This document shows, piece by piece, positions 50,609-57,408 of a stretch of 64,000 bases of DNA. The stretch is from a virus, in IMG/VR virus record IMGVR_UViG_3300035698_011044, positions 1-64,000 of that record. The stretch is one strand, 5' to 3'. The number at the start of each line of letters is the position of its first letter. Position 1 is the first letter of the stretch. Both the position numbers and the translations under genes were made by a program. The notes beneath the pieces are model-generated. The model was not told where the DNA came from and ran no database searches. It worked only from the letters and a program-made list of their open reading frames with translations.

Positions 50609-50832
50609 TATTCCTCCTCCACAAATCCATTTTCTAGTGCCCACTCGCGAAGGTATTCGTCTTCACAAACATCTTCGATTGATTGGTTTTTAGCCCAATC
50701 AAACAAGTCTTTTTCTGCAAACACTTCCTCAGGGCTAAGGGTTTCTTTAATCCAAGTTAGAGCCTCTTCCAAAAGGCTATCTCTATCAATTATAGAGTCC
50801 GTAAACCTCCTGCTTGATTCGTATGAGGCCAT
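50608..50832 (-). CDS. Acidic small protein (74 aa)
   Basis: 74 residues, helical and acidic ('LLEEALTWIKETLSPEEV', 'SIEDVCEDEYLREWALE'), ending VEEE; its stop supplies the start region of the YopX-like gene. Function unknown; could be an acidic inhibitor or DNA mimic-like protein, but that is speculation. Confidence 0.5.
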   Translation of the reverse strand: MASYESSRRFTDSIIDRDSLLEEALTWIKETLSPEEVFAEKDLFDWAKNQSIEDVCEDEYLREWALENGFVEEE

Positions 50833-50835
50833 AAG

Positions 50836-51066
50836 TTATTCCTTTTCTGCGCAGTAAATAGGTGTCCGCGCGGGTAGTTTAAGTTGTCTCCAAAAGTAAT
50901 CTCTAAACTGTTGTATCATTCCTACTGTTACCCATTTTTTAGGAGCGAAGTAGAGACACCACTTCTCCACATCTCTCCGGCACTTAATTGACTCGATTAG
51001 GATGGAGTGTGTGAATCCATATCCCGGGTTATAGAACTCTACGAAGTAGCCACTAAAAACTATCAT
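50836..51066 (-). CDS. Unrecognised protein (76 aa)
   Basis: AAGGACC precedes the ATG at 51066, inside the end of the helicase gene (14-bp overlap). The 76 residues start MIVFSGYFVEFYNPGYG and contain 'CRRDVEKWCLYFAPKKWVTVGMI', with many aromatics. No family is recognised. Confidence 0.5.
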   Translation of the reverse strand: MIVFSGYFVEFYNPGYGFTHSILIESIKCRRDVEKWCLYFAPKKWVTVGMIQQFRDYFWRQLKLPARTPIYCAEKE

Positions 51067-52399
51067 ACGGTCCTTCTGCGACTTCCTCAAAGAGAGAATA
51101 TTGCCCTTGAAAACTAAACTTAGCGGGAACCTTTCCTGTTGAACCATCTCTTTGTTTGGCAACAATTAATTCAGCAACACCCTTGAGTTCAAGATCATTT
51201 TTATAAACCTCTTCTCTAAATGGAAAAATTATAATATCTGCATCCTGCTCAATCTCACCAGAATTTCTAAGATCCGACATTTTGGGGCGCGGATCCGGAC
51301 GGTTCTCTGTTTGTCTTGAGAGTTGACTTAAAGCAATTACCGGAATGTTAAGCTCTTTAGATATCTGCTTAAGCCCGCGAGTAATAGATCCAGTCTTCTC
51401 ACTTGTACTCACATCATCTCCACCCTCAAGTTTCATAAGTTGCAAATAGTCAATTATAACCATCCCAATATTCTCCTGCTTATACATCCTGCGAGTTTTT
51501 GATTTTATGCTAGATATCGTAGTGTTAGTATCGTCATCAATGTAAAGTGGATAGTTTACCAACGAAGAAACCGTACTATTTAACTGCGTCCAATCATCAT
51601 GAGTAAGTTTGCCAGATCTAAGCCTACCCATAGAAATCTTCGCTTCTGACGCCATGCAACGCCGAACAAGCTGCTCTTTAGACATCTCTATAGAAAAAAT
51701 TAACACATGAGTTTGCATAAGCTTAATAGCGTTAAGGGCAAAGTTAAGAGCTAAAGCTGTCTTTCCCATACTTGGTCTTCCAGCAATAACCGTAAGTTGT
51801 CCTCCCTCAAATCCATATATCATTCTATCAAGAGATGGGAAGCCTGTAATTATACCCTTAATCTCATCCCTGGATCTCCGCTCAATATTCTCCAGTGTTC
51901 CAGGAAGGATATCTTTAACATTACTGATTTTTGAGGCATAAGTCTCTTCTGAAAACCCAATCGTTTTCTTCTCAGAAAAATCAATAAGGTTGCCGACATT
52001 AACATCTGGCTCATACGCTTTACCTAAAATCTCAGTAGAACTCACAATAATGTCCCTGAGAGTAGCCTTATTTTTGAGTATATTTACATGCCCTTCAATT
52101 TTAGATACGGAACTTATGCTCTCTGTGAGCTCACAAAGAAAGAGCTCTCCTCCACAGTCCTTAAGACACTTTTGAGTACGCATCTCTTCTGCAAGTGTTA
52201 CAATATCGATACCAGTACCTCTTGAGTACAAAGTCTCTATACAGTTGAACACTTTTTTGTGAATACTACTGTAAAAATAACTTTCTTGCATTAAGTCAAT
52301 AATATCATCTATAAGATTTGGGTTTGTCATCGCTGTTGCAAGGACAACTTTTTCAATACAGGTAGATTGTGGCATCATCTTGTTTTGGTGGTAAGACAT
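51053..52399 (-). CDS. dnaB: DnaB-type replicative helicase
   Basis: 448 residues. The N-terminal DnaB domain ('CIEKVVLATAMTNPNLIDDIIDLM') precedes a RecA-like core with Walker A 'GRPSMGKTALALNFA', 'LIFSIEMSKEQLVRR', Walker B-like 'MVIIDYLQLMK' and 'VIALSQLSRQ...DLRNSGEIEQDADIIIFPFR'. These are diagnostic for DnaB helicases unwinding the fork. It overlaps the replisome organiser gene by 47 bp, consistent with a loader-helicase pair. Confidence 0.95.
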   Translation of the reverse strand: MSYHQNKMMPQSTCIEKVVLATAMTNPNLIDDIIDLMQESYFYSSIHKKVFNCIETLYSRGTGIDIVTLAEEMRTQKCLKDCGGELFLCELTESISSVSKIEGHVNILKNKATLRDIIVSSTEILGKAYEPDVNVGNLIDFSEKKTIGFSEETYASKISNVKDILPGTLENIERRSRDEIKGIITGFPSLDRMIYGFEGGQLTVIAGRPSMGKTALALNFALNAIKLMQTHVLIFSIEMSKEQLVRRCMASEAKISMGRLRSGKLTHDDWTQLNSTVSSLVNYPLYIDDDTNTTISSIKSKTRRMYKQENIGMVIIDYLQLMKLEGGDDVSTSEKTGSITRGLKQISKELNIPVIALSQLSRQTENRPDPRPKMSDLRNSGEIEQDADIIIFPFREEVYKNDLELKGVAELIVAKQRDGSTGKVPAKFSFQGQYSLFEEVAEGPYDSF

Positions 52400-53180
52400 A
52401 TTCGTCTCCTTCTAGGTTTTCAAGTTCTGCTACGGAATGGTAGTTAAGATTATGTTGAGCTTGACCATTTATAGGTTTATCAACTTTCCAAGTAACGCTA
52501 TTTAATGGATCACATTCGGGAAGATACTGTTTGAAAGGAGAGCTTTTTTGACTATCAGGTCGAAAGAAGTTCTCAAGAGTATATTTATATTTCCCATAAA
52601 AATCCCGGCCATCAACCATAAGCGCATTATAATTCTTAATACTCCCAGCAATATCCTCAAAAGAATGCTCACCCAAAACTCTACGGATAACATCCTTCAT
52701 TCTTTTAGTTATTCCCTTATGAGTAGTAATACCCTTAAGGCTTTGCCAATAACTATAAACACCATCAATATTAAAATTCTGAGGCGGGCTTTTTATCTCT
52801 TTTTTATTCTTACTTCTTACTTCTAACTTCTGGCTTCCACTTTTTTTTAAGTTACTTCTAACATTTTTCGTGTAAGTGTCTGATATTGCAGTAAGTTTTT
52901 GGCAGGATATTGAAATTCTATTTGAAGTGTAACTCAACTGGAATCGATCTCTACTTGAGAAGTAATTCAAAATAAGCTTAAGTTTTGGTCCAGATATTCC
53001 AGGAAACCACATCTTAAAAGCCTTGAAATTCATATCAAGCGGCTCTTCTATCGCATCCTCTCTACTGAGTATTTCAAGCGTATTAAAGAATACATAATAT
53101 CCCGCAGGCCCAAACTCCATAATTGCAGTAACAAGATCGCCGTCAGAAGTGCTATTGGCTAAATGTTTAAACCACTTCAT
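52353..53180 (-). CDS. Replisome organiser / helicase-loader-like protein
   Basis: 275 residues from the ATG at 53180. 'MKWFKHLANSTSDGDLVTAIMEFGPAGYYVFFNTLEIL' is the opening typical of phage replication initiators/organisers with a winged-helix N-domain; residues 110-135 are a basic linker; 'GIYS..HKGITKRMKDVIRRVLGEHS' and a C-terminal part with DnaD-like helical features follow. It precedes dnaB. Origin binding is likely, though no iteron array was noticed here. Confidence 0.7.
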   Translation of the reverse strand: MKWFKHLANSTSDGDLVTAIMEFGPAGYYVFFNTLEILSREDAIEEPLDMNFKAFKMWFPGISGPKLKLILNYFSSRDRFQLSYTSNRISISCQKLTAISDTYTKNVRSNLKKSGSQKLEVRSKNKKEIKSPPQNFNIDGVYSYWQSLKGITTHKGITKRMKDVIRRVLGEHSFEDIAGSIKNYNALMVDGRDFYGKYKYTLENFFRPDSQKSSPFKQYLPECDPLNSVTWKVDKPINGQAQHNLNYHSVAELENLEGDEYVLPPKQDDATIYLY

Positions 53181-53412
53181 TTTTATCAACTTTTTCTATA
53201 TTGTCAAAAATTTTGACGACATCATCCTCGGTGTAACCCTTGTGTTTAATTAGCACAGTAAAAAACCATAAAGAGACACTCTTACTATGTCCTCCATGTA
53301 TTTCGTAATGGCAACAGGTGCATCGATAAGAGTCTCTGCTTAACACCGCACCTCTTAATTTAAGCCACTTAATATCTTTAAGGCTAGTTGAGTACCTCTT
53401 TTTAAAATCCAT
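53167..53412 (-). CDS. Short HNH-like protein, apparently truncated (81 aa)
   Basis: Residues 1-40 look like the start of an HNH domain ('WLKLRGAVLSRDSYRCTCCHYEIHGGH') with a CxxC. The usual HH/N and second half do not follow; instead an aromatic-rich stretch and a helix ('YTEDDVVKIFDNIEKVDKNEVV') complete the chain. It may be a degenerate HNH protein or a new small zinc protein. Confidence 0.5.
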   Translation of the reverse strand: MDFKKRYSTSLKDIKWLKLRGAVLSRDSYRCTCCHYEIHGGHSKSVSLWFFTVLIKHKGYTEDDVVKIFDNIEKVDKNEVV

Positions 53413-53414
53413 AA

Positions 53415-53570
53415 TTAACCTTTAAAAAGAACAGGACCAACAACCAGTTGAGAGGAATTACCCAATGGAGAAAGGAATTCGTATTCTGATTGCCAATCCT
53501 GTTTTGTTTTTTTGAGTTTGTAACATTTTGAAGCTCCATTGTTTTTGAGTCTGCGTCGGATCTCACACCT
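53415..53570 (-). other. Open frame without a standard start, ends just before 53412 gene
   Basis: Between a TGA at 53571 and a TAA at 53415 the frame reads a 51-residue, protein-like sequence ('RLKNNGASKCYKLKKTKQDWQSEYEF' and an ending LFKG) with amino-acid use typical of coding DNA, but with no ATG, GTG or TTG. It may be a decayed gene or a frame joined to another by a frameshift. The frame ends immediately before the AAAGG site of the next gene. Confidence 0.35.
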
Positions 53571-53581
53571 TCACACTAACC

Positions 53582-53609
53582 AATATAGATCTCGCAATTT
53601 ACTTGTCAA
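53582..53609 (-). promoter_or_regulatory. Promoter upstream of HNH-like/organiser/dnaB operon
   Basis: On the minus strand perfect TTGACA (53604-53609), 16 nt, TATATT (53582-53587). Start near 53575. It would serve replication genes. The region 53413-53624 otherwise holds only the start-less frame described separately. Confidence 0.65.
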
Positions 53610-53624
53610 TCAATTTTTAATTTA

Positions 53625-53942
53625 TTAACTACAATCATCAATATACCCACTAAGAGTCCTAATAGCGTCAATCACATACAGGGCTTTATAGAAGGTATCC
53701 CTGAAAAAATAGTCACCATTGTTTTTGTGATAGACAAAAAAACACATACACACATCATTCTCTTCACCACTCTTGTAAAGCGCATAAATCTCCACAAAGC
53801 TATCTCTATCACAAGACACATCTTCTTCTTTATAGCACAGCATTGATCCTATTAATATTTTTTTTGCAGGGAAAGTCCATAGTCCATTATCTAAATCAAT
53901 CTTGTTTTCGCTCAGAATTTTTGTTGCTTTACGCTTATCCAT
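53625..53942 (-). CDS. Unrecognised protein (105 aa)
   Basis: GAGGAG precedes the ATG at 53942. 105 residues with a basic start, a central 'GLWTFPAKKILIGSMLC' and a Cys/Asp/Tyr-rich C-terminal half. No membrane segment. Not recognised. Confidence 0.5.
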   Translation of the reverse strand: MDKRKATKILSENKIDLDNGLWTFPAKKILIGSMLCYKEEDVSCDRDSFVEIYALYKSGEENDVCMCFFVYHKNNGDYFFRDTFYKALYVIDAIRTLSGYIDDCS

Positions 53943-53952
53943 CAACTTCTCC

Positions 53953-54234
53953 TCACATGTTAGGAACTGATTGTTGTTTATCCAGCATATCTGCATACGA
54001 GTCGGTCTTCTTAGCTCGCCTGATTATCTTGCTCCACCTGTCATAGTATTCCTCAAACTTCTCAGAGAACTTGTGGCTAGGGCCTTTCATGCTGGCATCC
54101 TTCAAGTTGTGGAAACACTTTCTTAGTGGGCAGTCCTCAACATCGTCCGGAGTTTTTGAAGAGCAGTCCATGATCGCTGTTTTAGAGTGCCGGTCGCAGA
54201 GGTAGTTTCTACATTGCTGTTTATGTGGAGCCAT
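53953..54234 (-). CDS. Cys/His-rich protein (93 aa)
   Basis: 93 residues. 'CRNYLCDRHS', 'MDCSSKTPDDVEDCPLRKCFHN' contain several Cys and His within the first 40, giving a likely zinc site; the rest is a charged helix ('KFEEYYDRWSKIIRRAKK'). It is coupled to the downstream 69-aa gene by a 1-bp overlap. Confidence 0.5.
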   Translation of the reverse strand: MAPHKQQCRNYLCDRHSKTAIMDCSSKTPDDVEDCPLRKCFHNLKDASMKGPSHKFSEKFEEYYDRWSKIIRRAKKTDSYADMLDKQQSVPNM

Positions 54235-54443
54235 TAGGTTTTACCTTTCGTTATTCCGGTTTCACATTTGTCTTTGCCGTACTTTGGATGTTTGTGGTTA
54301 TTGAAAATAAGTTTTCCTCTTAGATGATGAGTGTAGTTCATTGCGCCACATTTTCTGCACCAATTAGCCCTGTAAATTATCACTCCTTTTTCTATAAGAA
54401 TTTCCTTTTTAACAATTTGGACATAGTCGTGGTGAGTGCTCAT
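54234..54443 (-). CDS. Small zinc-binding protein (69 aa)
   Basis: 69 residues with 'CRKCGAMNYTHHLRG' near the middle (a CxxC plus His), a basic C-terminal end ('KYGKDKCETGITKGKT'), and no membrane segment. It probably binds a metal. Function unknown. Confidence 0.5.
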   Translation of the reverse strand: MSTHHDYVQIVKKEILIEKGVIIYRANWCRKCGAMNYTHHLRGKLIFNNHKHPKYGKDKCETGITKGKT

Positions 54444-54446
54444 TTT

Positions 54447-54749
54447 TTATTTCTCCTTTCGCTTATCCCATGAGAGAAGTAATTCGTATTTGCCATTATA
54501 TTTAGTCCGGCCAGAATCTCGCTCGGATACCTGTCTCACTTCTACCATCGCGTTGTCGAGGAGTATTCCCACAAAAGCGTCATCCTCTTTACCTATATGG
54601 TGAGTCCGAGTTCTTAGCCCCGCCTCATTTAAAGCCGTTAGAAGAGGAATTGCCTTGTTGTTGGCTACAAATGGACCATCGCCGAGATCGATGAGCTGGT
54701 GATCTGCTCCGATCTCGTGGTGGTGATTACAGTTGTACTTGCATTGCAT
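54447..54749 (-). CDS. Protein with N-terminal Cys/His cluster (100 aa)
   Basis: 100 residues. 'MQCKYNCNHHHEIGADHQ' at the N-terminus is a Cys/His cluster; the rest has 'GPFVANNKAIPLLTALNEAGLRTRTHH', then beta strands. It follows the second copy of the duplicated leader, as a zinc gene follows the first. Confidence 0.55.
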   Translation of the reverse strand: MQCKYNCNHHHEIGADHQLIDLGDGPFVANNKAIPLLTALNEAGLRTRTHHIGKEDDAFVGILLDNAMVEVRQVSERDSGRTKYNGKYELLLSWDKRKEK

Positions 54750-54752
54750 TCG

Positions 54753-54860
54753 CTATTCCTCTCTACTAATTTATTAATTATTAGTACCTGGTAATTATCA
54801 ATGGATTACATTCGCATTCTGCTTATGCTGGCAGTTTGGTACTATTCCTCTCTATGGTCT
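54753..54860 (-). repeat. Dispersed duplicated leader, copy 2 of 2
   Basis: Aligns without gaps to 42101-42208. The lower half is nearly identical (one difference in 46 bp), while the upper half has diverged. Carries the same TACTAAT/ATTAGTA hairpin. The pair implies duplication of a gene-leader module rather than a mobile element, as no transposase or terminal repeats are present. Confidence 0.85.
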
Positions 54861-54976
54861 ATGGGTTCATAGCAACTATGCTTCATCCCGTCTTTAATAT
54901 TGTGTGGCAATAGATTTGGACAATCATTTTCTATGTGACATTGATGATTTCTCTCTCTAGCCTCTAATGGTAATGT
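54842..54976 (-). pseudogene. Start-less relic of the 42190 Cys/His gene
   Basis: The frame between a TAG and a stop at 54842 encodes a Cys/His peptide ('RNHQCHIENDCPNLLP', 'KHSCYEPIDHREE') that ends like the 42190 product (DHKEE). At the position of that gene's ATG the sequence has no start codon, so it looks decayed. Next to it the ending PDKPKV is a relic of the 42352 gene's 3' end. Confidence 0.5.
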
Positions 54977-55018
54977 CTACACCTTCGGTTTATCTGGGGT
55001 TTCCGTGTTATTGCTCGG

Positions 55019-55309
55019 CTAGACTATATATCGATCTTTTGGGTGAACCACGTTATTGCCAGTAATATAATCAGCTATTTTTTTAAATAATCTTACCCAA
55101 AACCCCCAGCTAGAGTTCTGTTTTTTTAACTTAATCCTAATAGCCTCGATACTAGCTAACTGTTCGTTACGAAGGTCTGGCAAGCTCCAATCAGCATCAA
55201 AATACTGGCATCCACAACAAAACTTCAAACCGTGAATACTCTGCTGAGCACACCCAACACAACCACCATGGAAGACACGAGTTGTCTTACGGTTAGAACT
55301 ATTCATCAT
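55019..55309 (-). CDS. Cys-rich protein (96 aa)
   Basis: GGGAG lies just before the ATG at 55309 (an adjacent ATG at 55306 is equally possible). A 'GGCVGCAQQSIHGLKFCCGCQYFD' cluster gives two CxxC-type pairs. The C-terminal half is helical and aromatic. Overlaps the upstream zinc gene. Confidence 0.5.
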   Translation of the reverse strand: MMNSSNRKTTRVFHGGCVGCAQQSIHGLKFCCGCQYFDADWSLPDLRNEQLASIEAIRIKLKKQNSSWGFWVRLFKKIADYITGNNVVHPKDRYIV

Positions 55310-55457
55310 TCGGCTCCCATTCCAGCGTACTCTCATTGCAAACAAAACCACACTCGTGACAAGCGCGCACTCCACGACGTTCTGAATTATGGGAGTGACA
55401 ACATTCATGTTCTTCGTAAGGATCGATATGACTGGTGTCTGGAAAATTGCGTTTCAT
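55299..55457 (-). CDS. Cys/His-rich small protein (52 aa)
   Basis: The ATG at 55457 follows AAGGC. The 52 residues contain 'HECCHSHNS' and 'CHECGFVC', a clear metal-binding arrangement, then an acidic end (WEPNDE). Its stop lies 5-10 nt into the next gene. Function unknown. Confidence 0.6.
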   Translation of the reverse strand: MKRNFPDTSHIDPYEEHECCHSHNSERRGVRACHECGFVCNESTLEWEPNDE

Positions 55458-55459
55458 AA

Positions 55460-55735
55460 CTAAGCCTTAATCCCAATAGTGTCAAGAGCATCCATGATAA
55501 TCGTTCCGGCTACTGCGGGATCTGTAGCGTAAGATGTGCGCTCTTCCCCATTCGCATTGTTAAGCTTTCCGAGGAGAGCCTCGATAACCTGAGGAACCTC
55601 CGCGTTAGCATCGATGCCAACCAGGAGAGAGTCTGCACTCTGCTTAAAGAGAATCTTCATGTTTATGACATACCCCTTATTATCGCAAGGCACAACCTCG
55701 ACGAACAATTTATACAATTCCTTTTTTGGGCTCAT
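55460..55735 (-). CDS. Unrecognised protein (91 aa)
   Basis: 91 residues, alpha/beta ('KKELYKLFVEVVPCDNKGYVINMKILFKQ') then Ala-rich helices ('VIEALLGKLNN', 'AVAGTIIMDALDTIG'). No motif is recognised. It is tightly spaced with the downstream gene. Confidence 0.55.
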   Translation of the reverse strand: MSPKKELYKLFVEVVPCDNKGYVINMKILFKQSADSLLVGIDANAEVPQVIEALLGKLNNANGEERTSYATDPAVAGTIIMDALDTIGIKA

Positions 55736-55768
55736 TACAACTCCTTGTTAATTGTTGTTTGCTTTAAT

Positions 55769-55987
55769 TTAACTTTTAATGTACGCCTTGTACCATCTTC
55801 TACAAACTGATTTAAAACTTCCCTCGCTTGCTGAGAGAGTCGAACCGCTCAATCTTCCACCCCTACATATCTGATTTCCGAGCGTTCCATCTTTACCGTT
55901 GAGGTTGACGTATACGTATGATGTTCCGTTTCCGCTGAAGAATGTAATTTTTTTGTTAAGTTTTCTGCTTTTAATTGTGTGTTCCAT
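55769..55987 (-). CDS. Basic small protein (72 aa), first gene after the ribozyme
   Basis: 72 residues, basic and beta-rich ('TIKSRKLNKKITFFSGNGTSYVYVNLNG') with an aromatic, basic end. AAAGGAG is 7 nt before the ATG. It is the first gene behind the hammerhead leader, so ribozyme cleavage would define its mRNA 5' end. Confidence 0.55.
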   Translation of the reverse strand: MEHTIKSRKLNKKITFFSGNGTSYVYVNLNGKDGTLGNQICRGGRLSGSTLSASEGSFKSVCRRWYKAYIKS

Positions 55988-56011
55988 TTCGTTAACTCCT
56001 TTATTGATTGT

Positions 56012-56087
56012 TCAGCCTATCTCATCAGTATCGGTAGGCTAACCCCGATAGACGCCCCGAAAGGCGTTTCGACTTCTACTCTACTGA
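56012..56087 (-). ncRNA. Type II hammerhead ribozyme (candidate)
   Basis: In the minus transcript all core elements are in order: GAAA (56070-56067), a 6-bp stem III capped by UUCG (56062-56067 with 56052-56057), the cleavage triplet GUC (cut after C56051), a perfect 6-bp stem I (56045-56050 with 56029-56034), then CUGAUGA (56028-56022). The G10.1-C11.1 pair is present; stem II continues weakly (GAU/GUC) and resumes as CUGA/UCAG (56012-56015 with 56084-56087). This is the type II permutation. It lies in the leader of the 55987 gene. Confidence 0.8.
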
Positions 56088-56123
56088 TCCCACCCTTCTG
56101 GGAGTTCCTCCATGTCAAAGAAA

Positions 56124-56189
56124 GTTACCTTAGTTACCTTAGTTAACTGCTACACTATTAAAGGTAACTCTTCTAGGTAACTTTGTCAA
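56124..56189 (-). promoter_or_regulatory. Promoter with GTTACC operator boxes upstream of ribozyme
   Basis: On the minus strand a perfect TTGACA (56184-56189) and, after 17 nt, TACCTT (56161-56166). Two GTTACC boxes in plus orientation (56124-56129, 56133-56138), a GTTAAC (56142-56147), and two more in the minus orientation (56163-56168, 56176-56181) overlap it. Start predicted near 56154. A 10-codon ATG frame (56111-56113 to 56083-56081) has no ribosome binding site. Confidence 0.55.
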
Positions 56190-56197
56190 CACTTATT

Positions 56198-56833
56198 TTA
56201 TTTTATTTCGCTGAAGGCTGTATCATTGCATTCTTTTTTGTCTCCAGTAAAATTAAAATAGCGATCTTCGCAAATCTCGATAAATTTCTCATAAGCAATA
56301 ACATCTGCAAGTGCGTCATGAGCGCCTTCTCCTAGGTCAATCCCAAAGAACTCGCATACGCTGGTAAGCTTTAAGTTCTGGGTCGTTGGAATAATACCAT
56401 AGAAACGAAGGATTCTGGCAAGACCGTATCCGTCATAAACGTAGGGCTCAAAGAGAGAGCCGTAAAATTTGTCACCATGATGAAACCAAAACTTCCGTGC
56501 AAACTTAGCGTCAAAGTTTCCCTGGTATCCAGAGAAGACCATTTTGTCGGTTTTATCGTATGGATCCACATAGGTTTTTATTATTGCAGAAATCTCTTCA
56601 AAAGCTTGTTTGGAAGGCATAAATTCCGCAAGCTCTTCCTTTGTAACCTTCCCAACCTTGAGAGCATCTTCGGAAATGTGCTCCATGCTAAACGGACGCA
56701 TCTTGTAATTAAATTCATGAACATCTTTTCCCGGGCAGTGGATCCGTCCGGAAAATTGCCAGATGTTATGTATTGATGGATCTGTTCCGGTTGTTTCTGT
56801 GTCTGCGTTCATTATTTTTCTTGGACAATTCAT
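56198..56833 (-). CDS. DEDDh-type 3'-5' exonuclease
   Basis: 211 residues with 'ADTETTGTDPS' (motif I), 'GYQGNFDAKFA' (motif II) and 'AHDALADVIAYEKF' (motif III with H...D): a full DnaQ-like active site. GGAGG precedes the ATG. It could proofread, degrade host DNA, or process recombination ends. The promoter for the downstream operon starts just after its stop. Confidence 0.85.
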   Translation of the reverse strand: MNCPRKIMNADTETTGTDPSIHNIWQFSGRIHCPGKDVHEFNYKMRPFSMEHISEDALKVGKVTKEELAEFMPSKQAFEEISAIIKTYVDPYDKTDKMVFSGYQGNFDAKFARKFWFHHGDKFYGSLFEPYVYDGYGLARILRFYGIIPTTQNLKLTSVCEFFGIDLGEGAHDALADVIAYEKFIEICEDRYFNFTGDKKECNDTAFSEIK

Positions 56834-56993
56834 TATCTCTTTCCTCCAATATTTTTAAAGTTTCTAGTAGTTTAGGCTTTTCTGAATGACCATAGTCAAG
56901 ACCTTCAATCCAGCCACGGACTGTTGCTGCACTTGTACCTCGATAACTTGATAAAACATCCTCTTTTTTAATGACCCAGCTCCCATCCTTCAA
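56766..56993 (-). CDS. HTH-like small protein (75 aa)
   Basis: 75 residues with 'EDVLSSYRGTSAATVRGWIEGLDY', which reads like a short helix-turn-helix, and a basic, Asn/Arg-rich tail partly encoded over the start of the exonuclease gene (68-bp overlap). It may be a small DNA-binding regulator; the tail may be low-value sequence. Confidence 0.5.
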   Translation of the reverse strand: MKDGSWVIKKEDVLSSYRGTSAATVRGWIEGLDYGHSEKPKLLETLKILEERDNELSKKNNERRHRNNRNRSINT

Positions 56994-57408
56994 CCTCGTT
57001 TGGCAGAGGAATATAAACCCCTAAAAATTCTGAAGCCCACATTCTTACCTCAACCATTTTGTCTTCCCATTCCATAGCTTCCCACTCGCCTATTGCTGTG
57101 CTGCGAATGTAGTAAAGATCTAGCTGCTCATTGTAGTACCTGAAAAACTTGTCCTGGATTAATCCGTGCATTTCATCATCAGAATAACCGGTATCTCGGG
57201 CAAGGATCGCCAGCACTACTCCGCGATAATATTTCTGCTGAGGACGACTATTGTCTTTTGTCAACTCCTTGAGAATGAGCACACACTTTTTCCCACGTTG
57301 CTTAAGATACCAGCACCAACGCAAGAATCGAAAGCCATCTTGAAGGATAGGCAGGCCAGATTTTTTCCAGCCTGATATTTCCCAAGTATGAGTAAGCCTC
57401 TTACCCAT
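56968..57408 (-). CDS. NinB-like/recombination-associated protein (146 aa), tentative
   Basis: 146 residues with 'RPQQKYYRGVVLAILARDTGYSDDEMHGLIQDKFF', a pattern typical of phage proteins encoded next to annealing genes (NinB-like and related). Basic N-terminus, Trp-rich. It overlaps the ERF gene by one base. Role in recombination inferred from position. Confidence 0.5.
   Translation of the reverse strand: MGKRLTHTWEISGWKKSGLPILQDGFRFLRWCWYLKQRGKKCVLILKELTKDNSRPQQKYYRGVVLAILARDTGYSDDEMHGLIQDKFFRYYNEQLDLYYIRSTAIGEWEAMEWEDKMVEVRMWASEFLGVYIPLPNEVEGWELGH

Noticed and set aside
56081-56113. 10-codon upstream ORF before the ribozyme
   Set aside because: It has no Shine-Dalgarno sequence and overlaps the ribozyme's 5' flank, so translation is doubtful.
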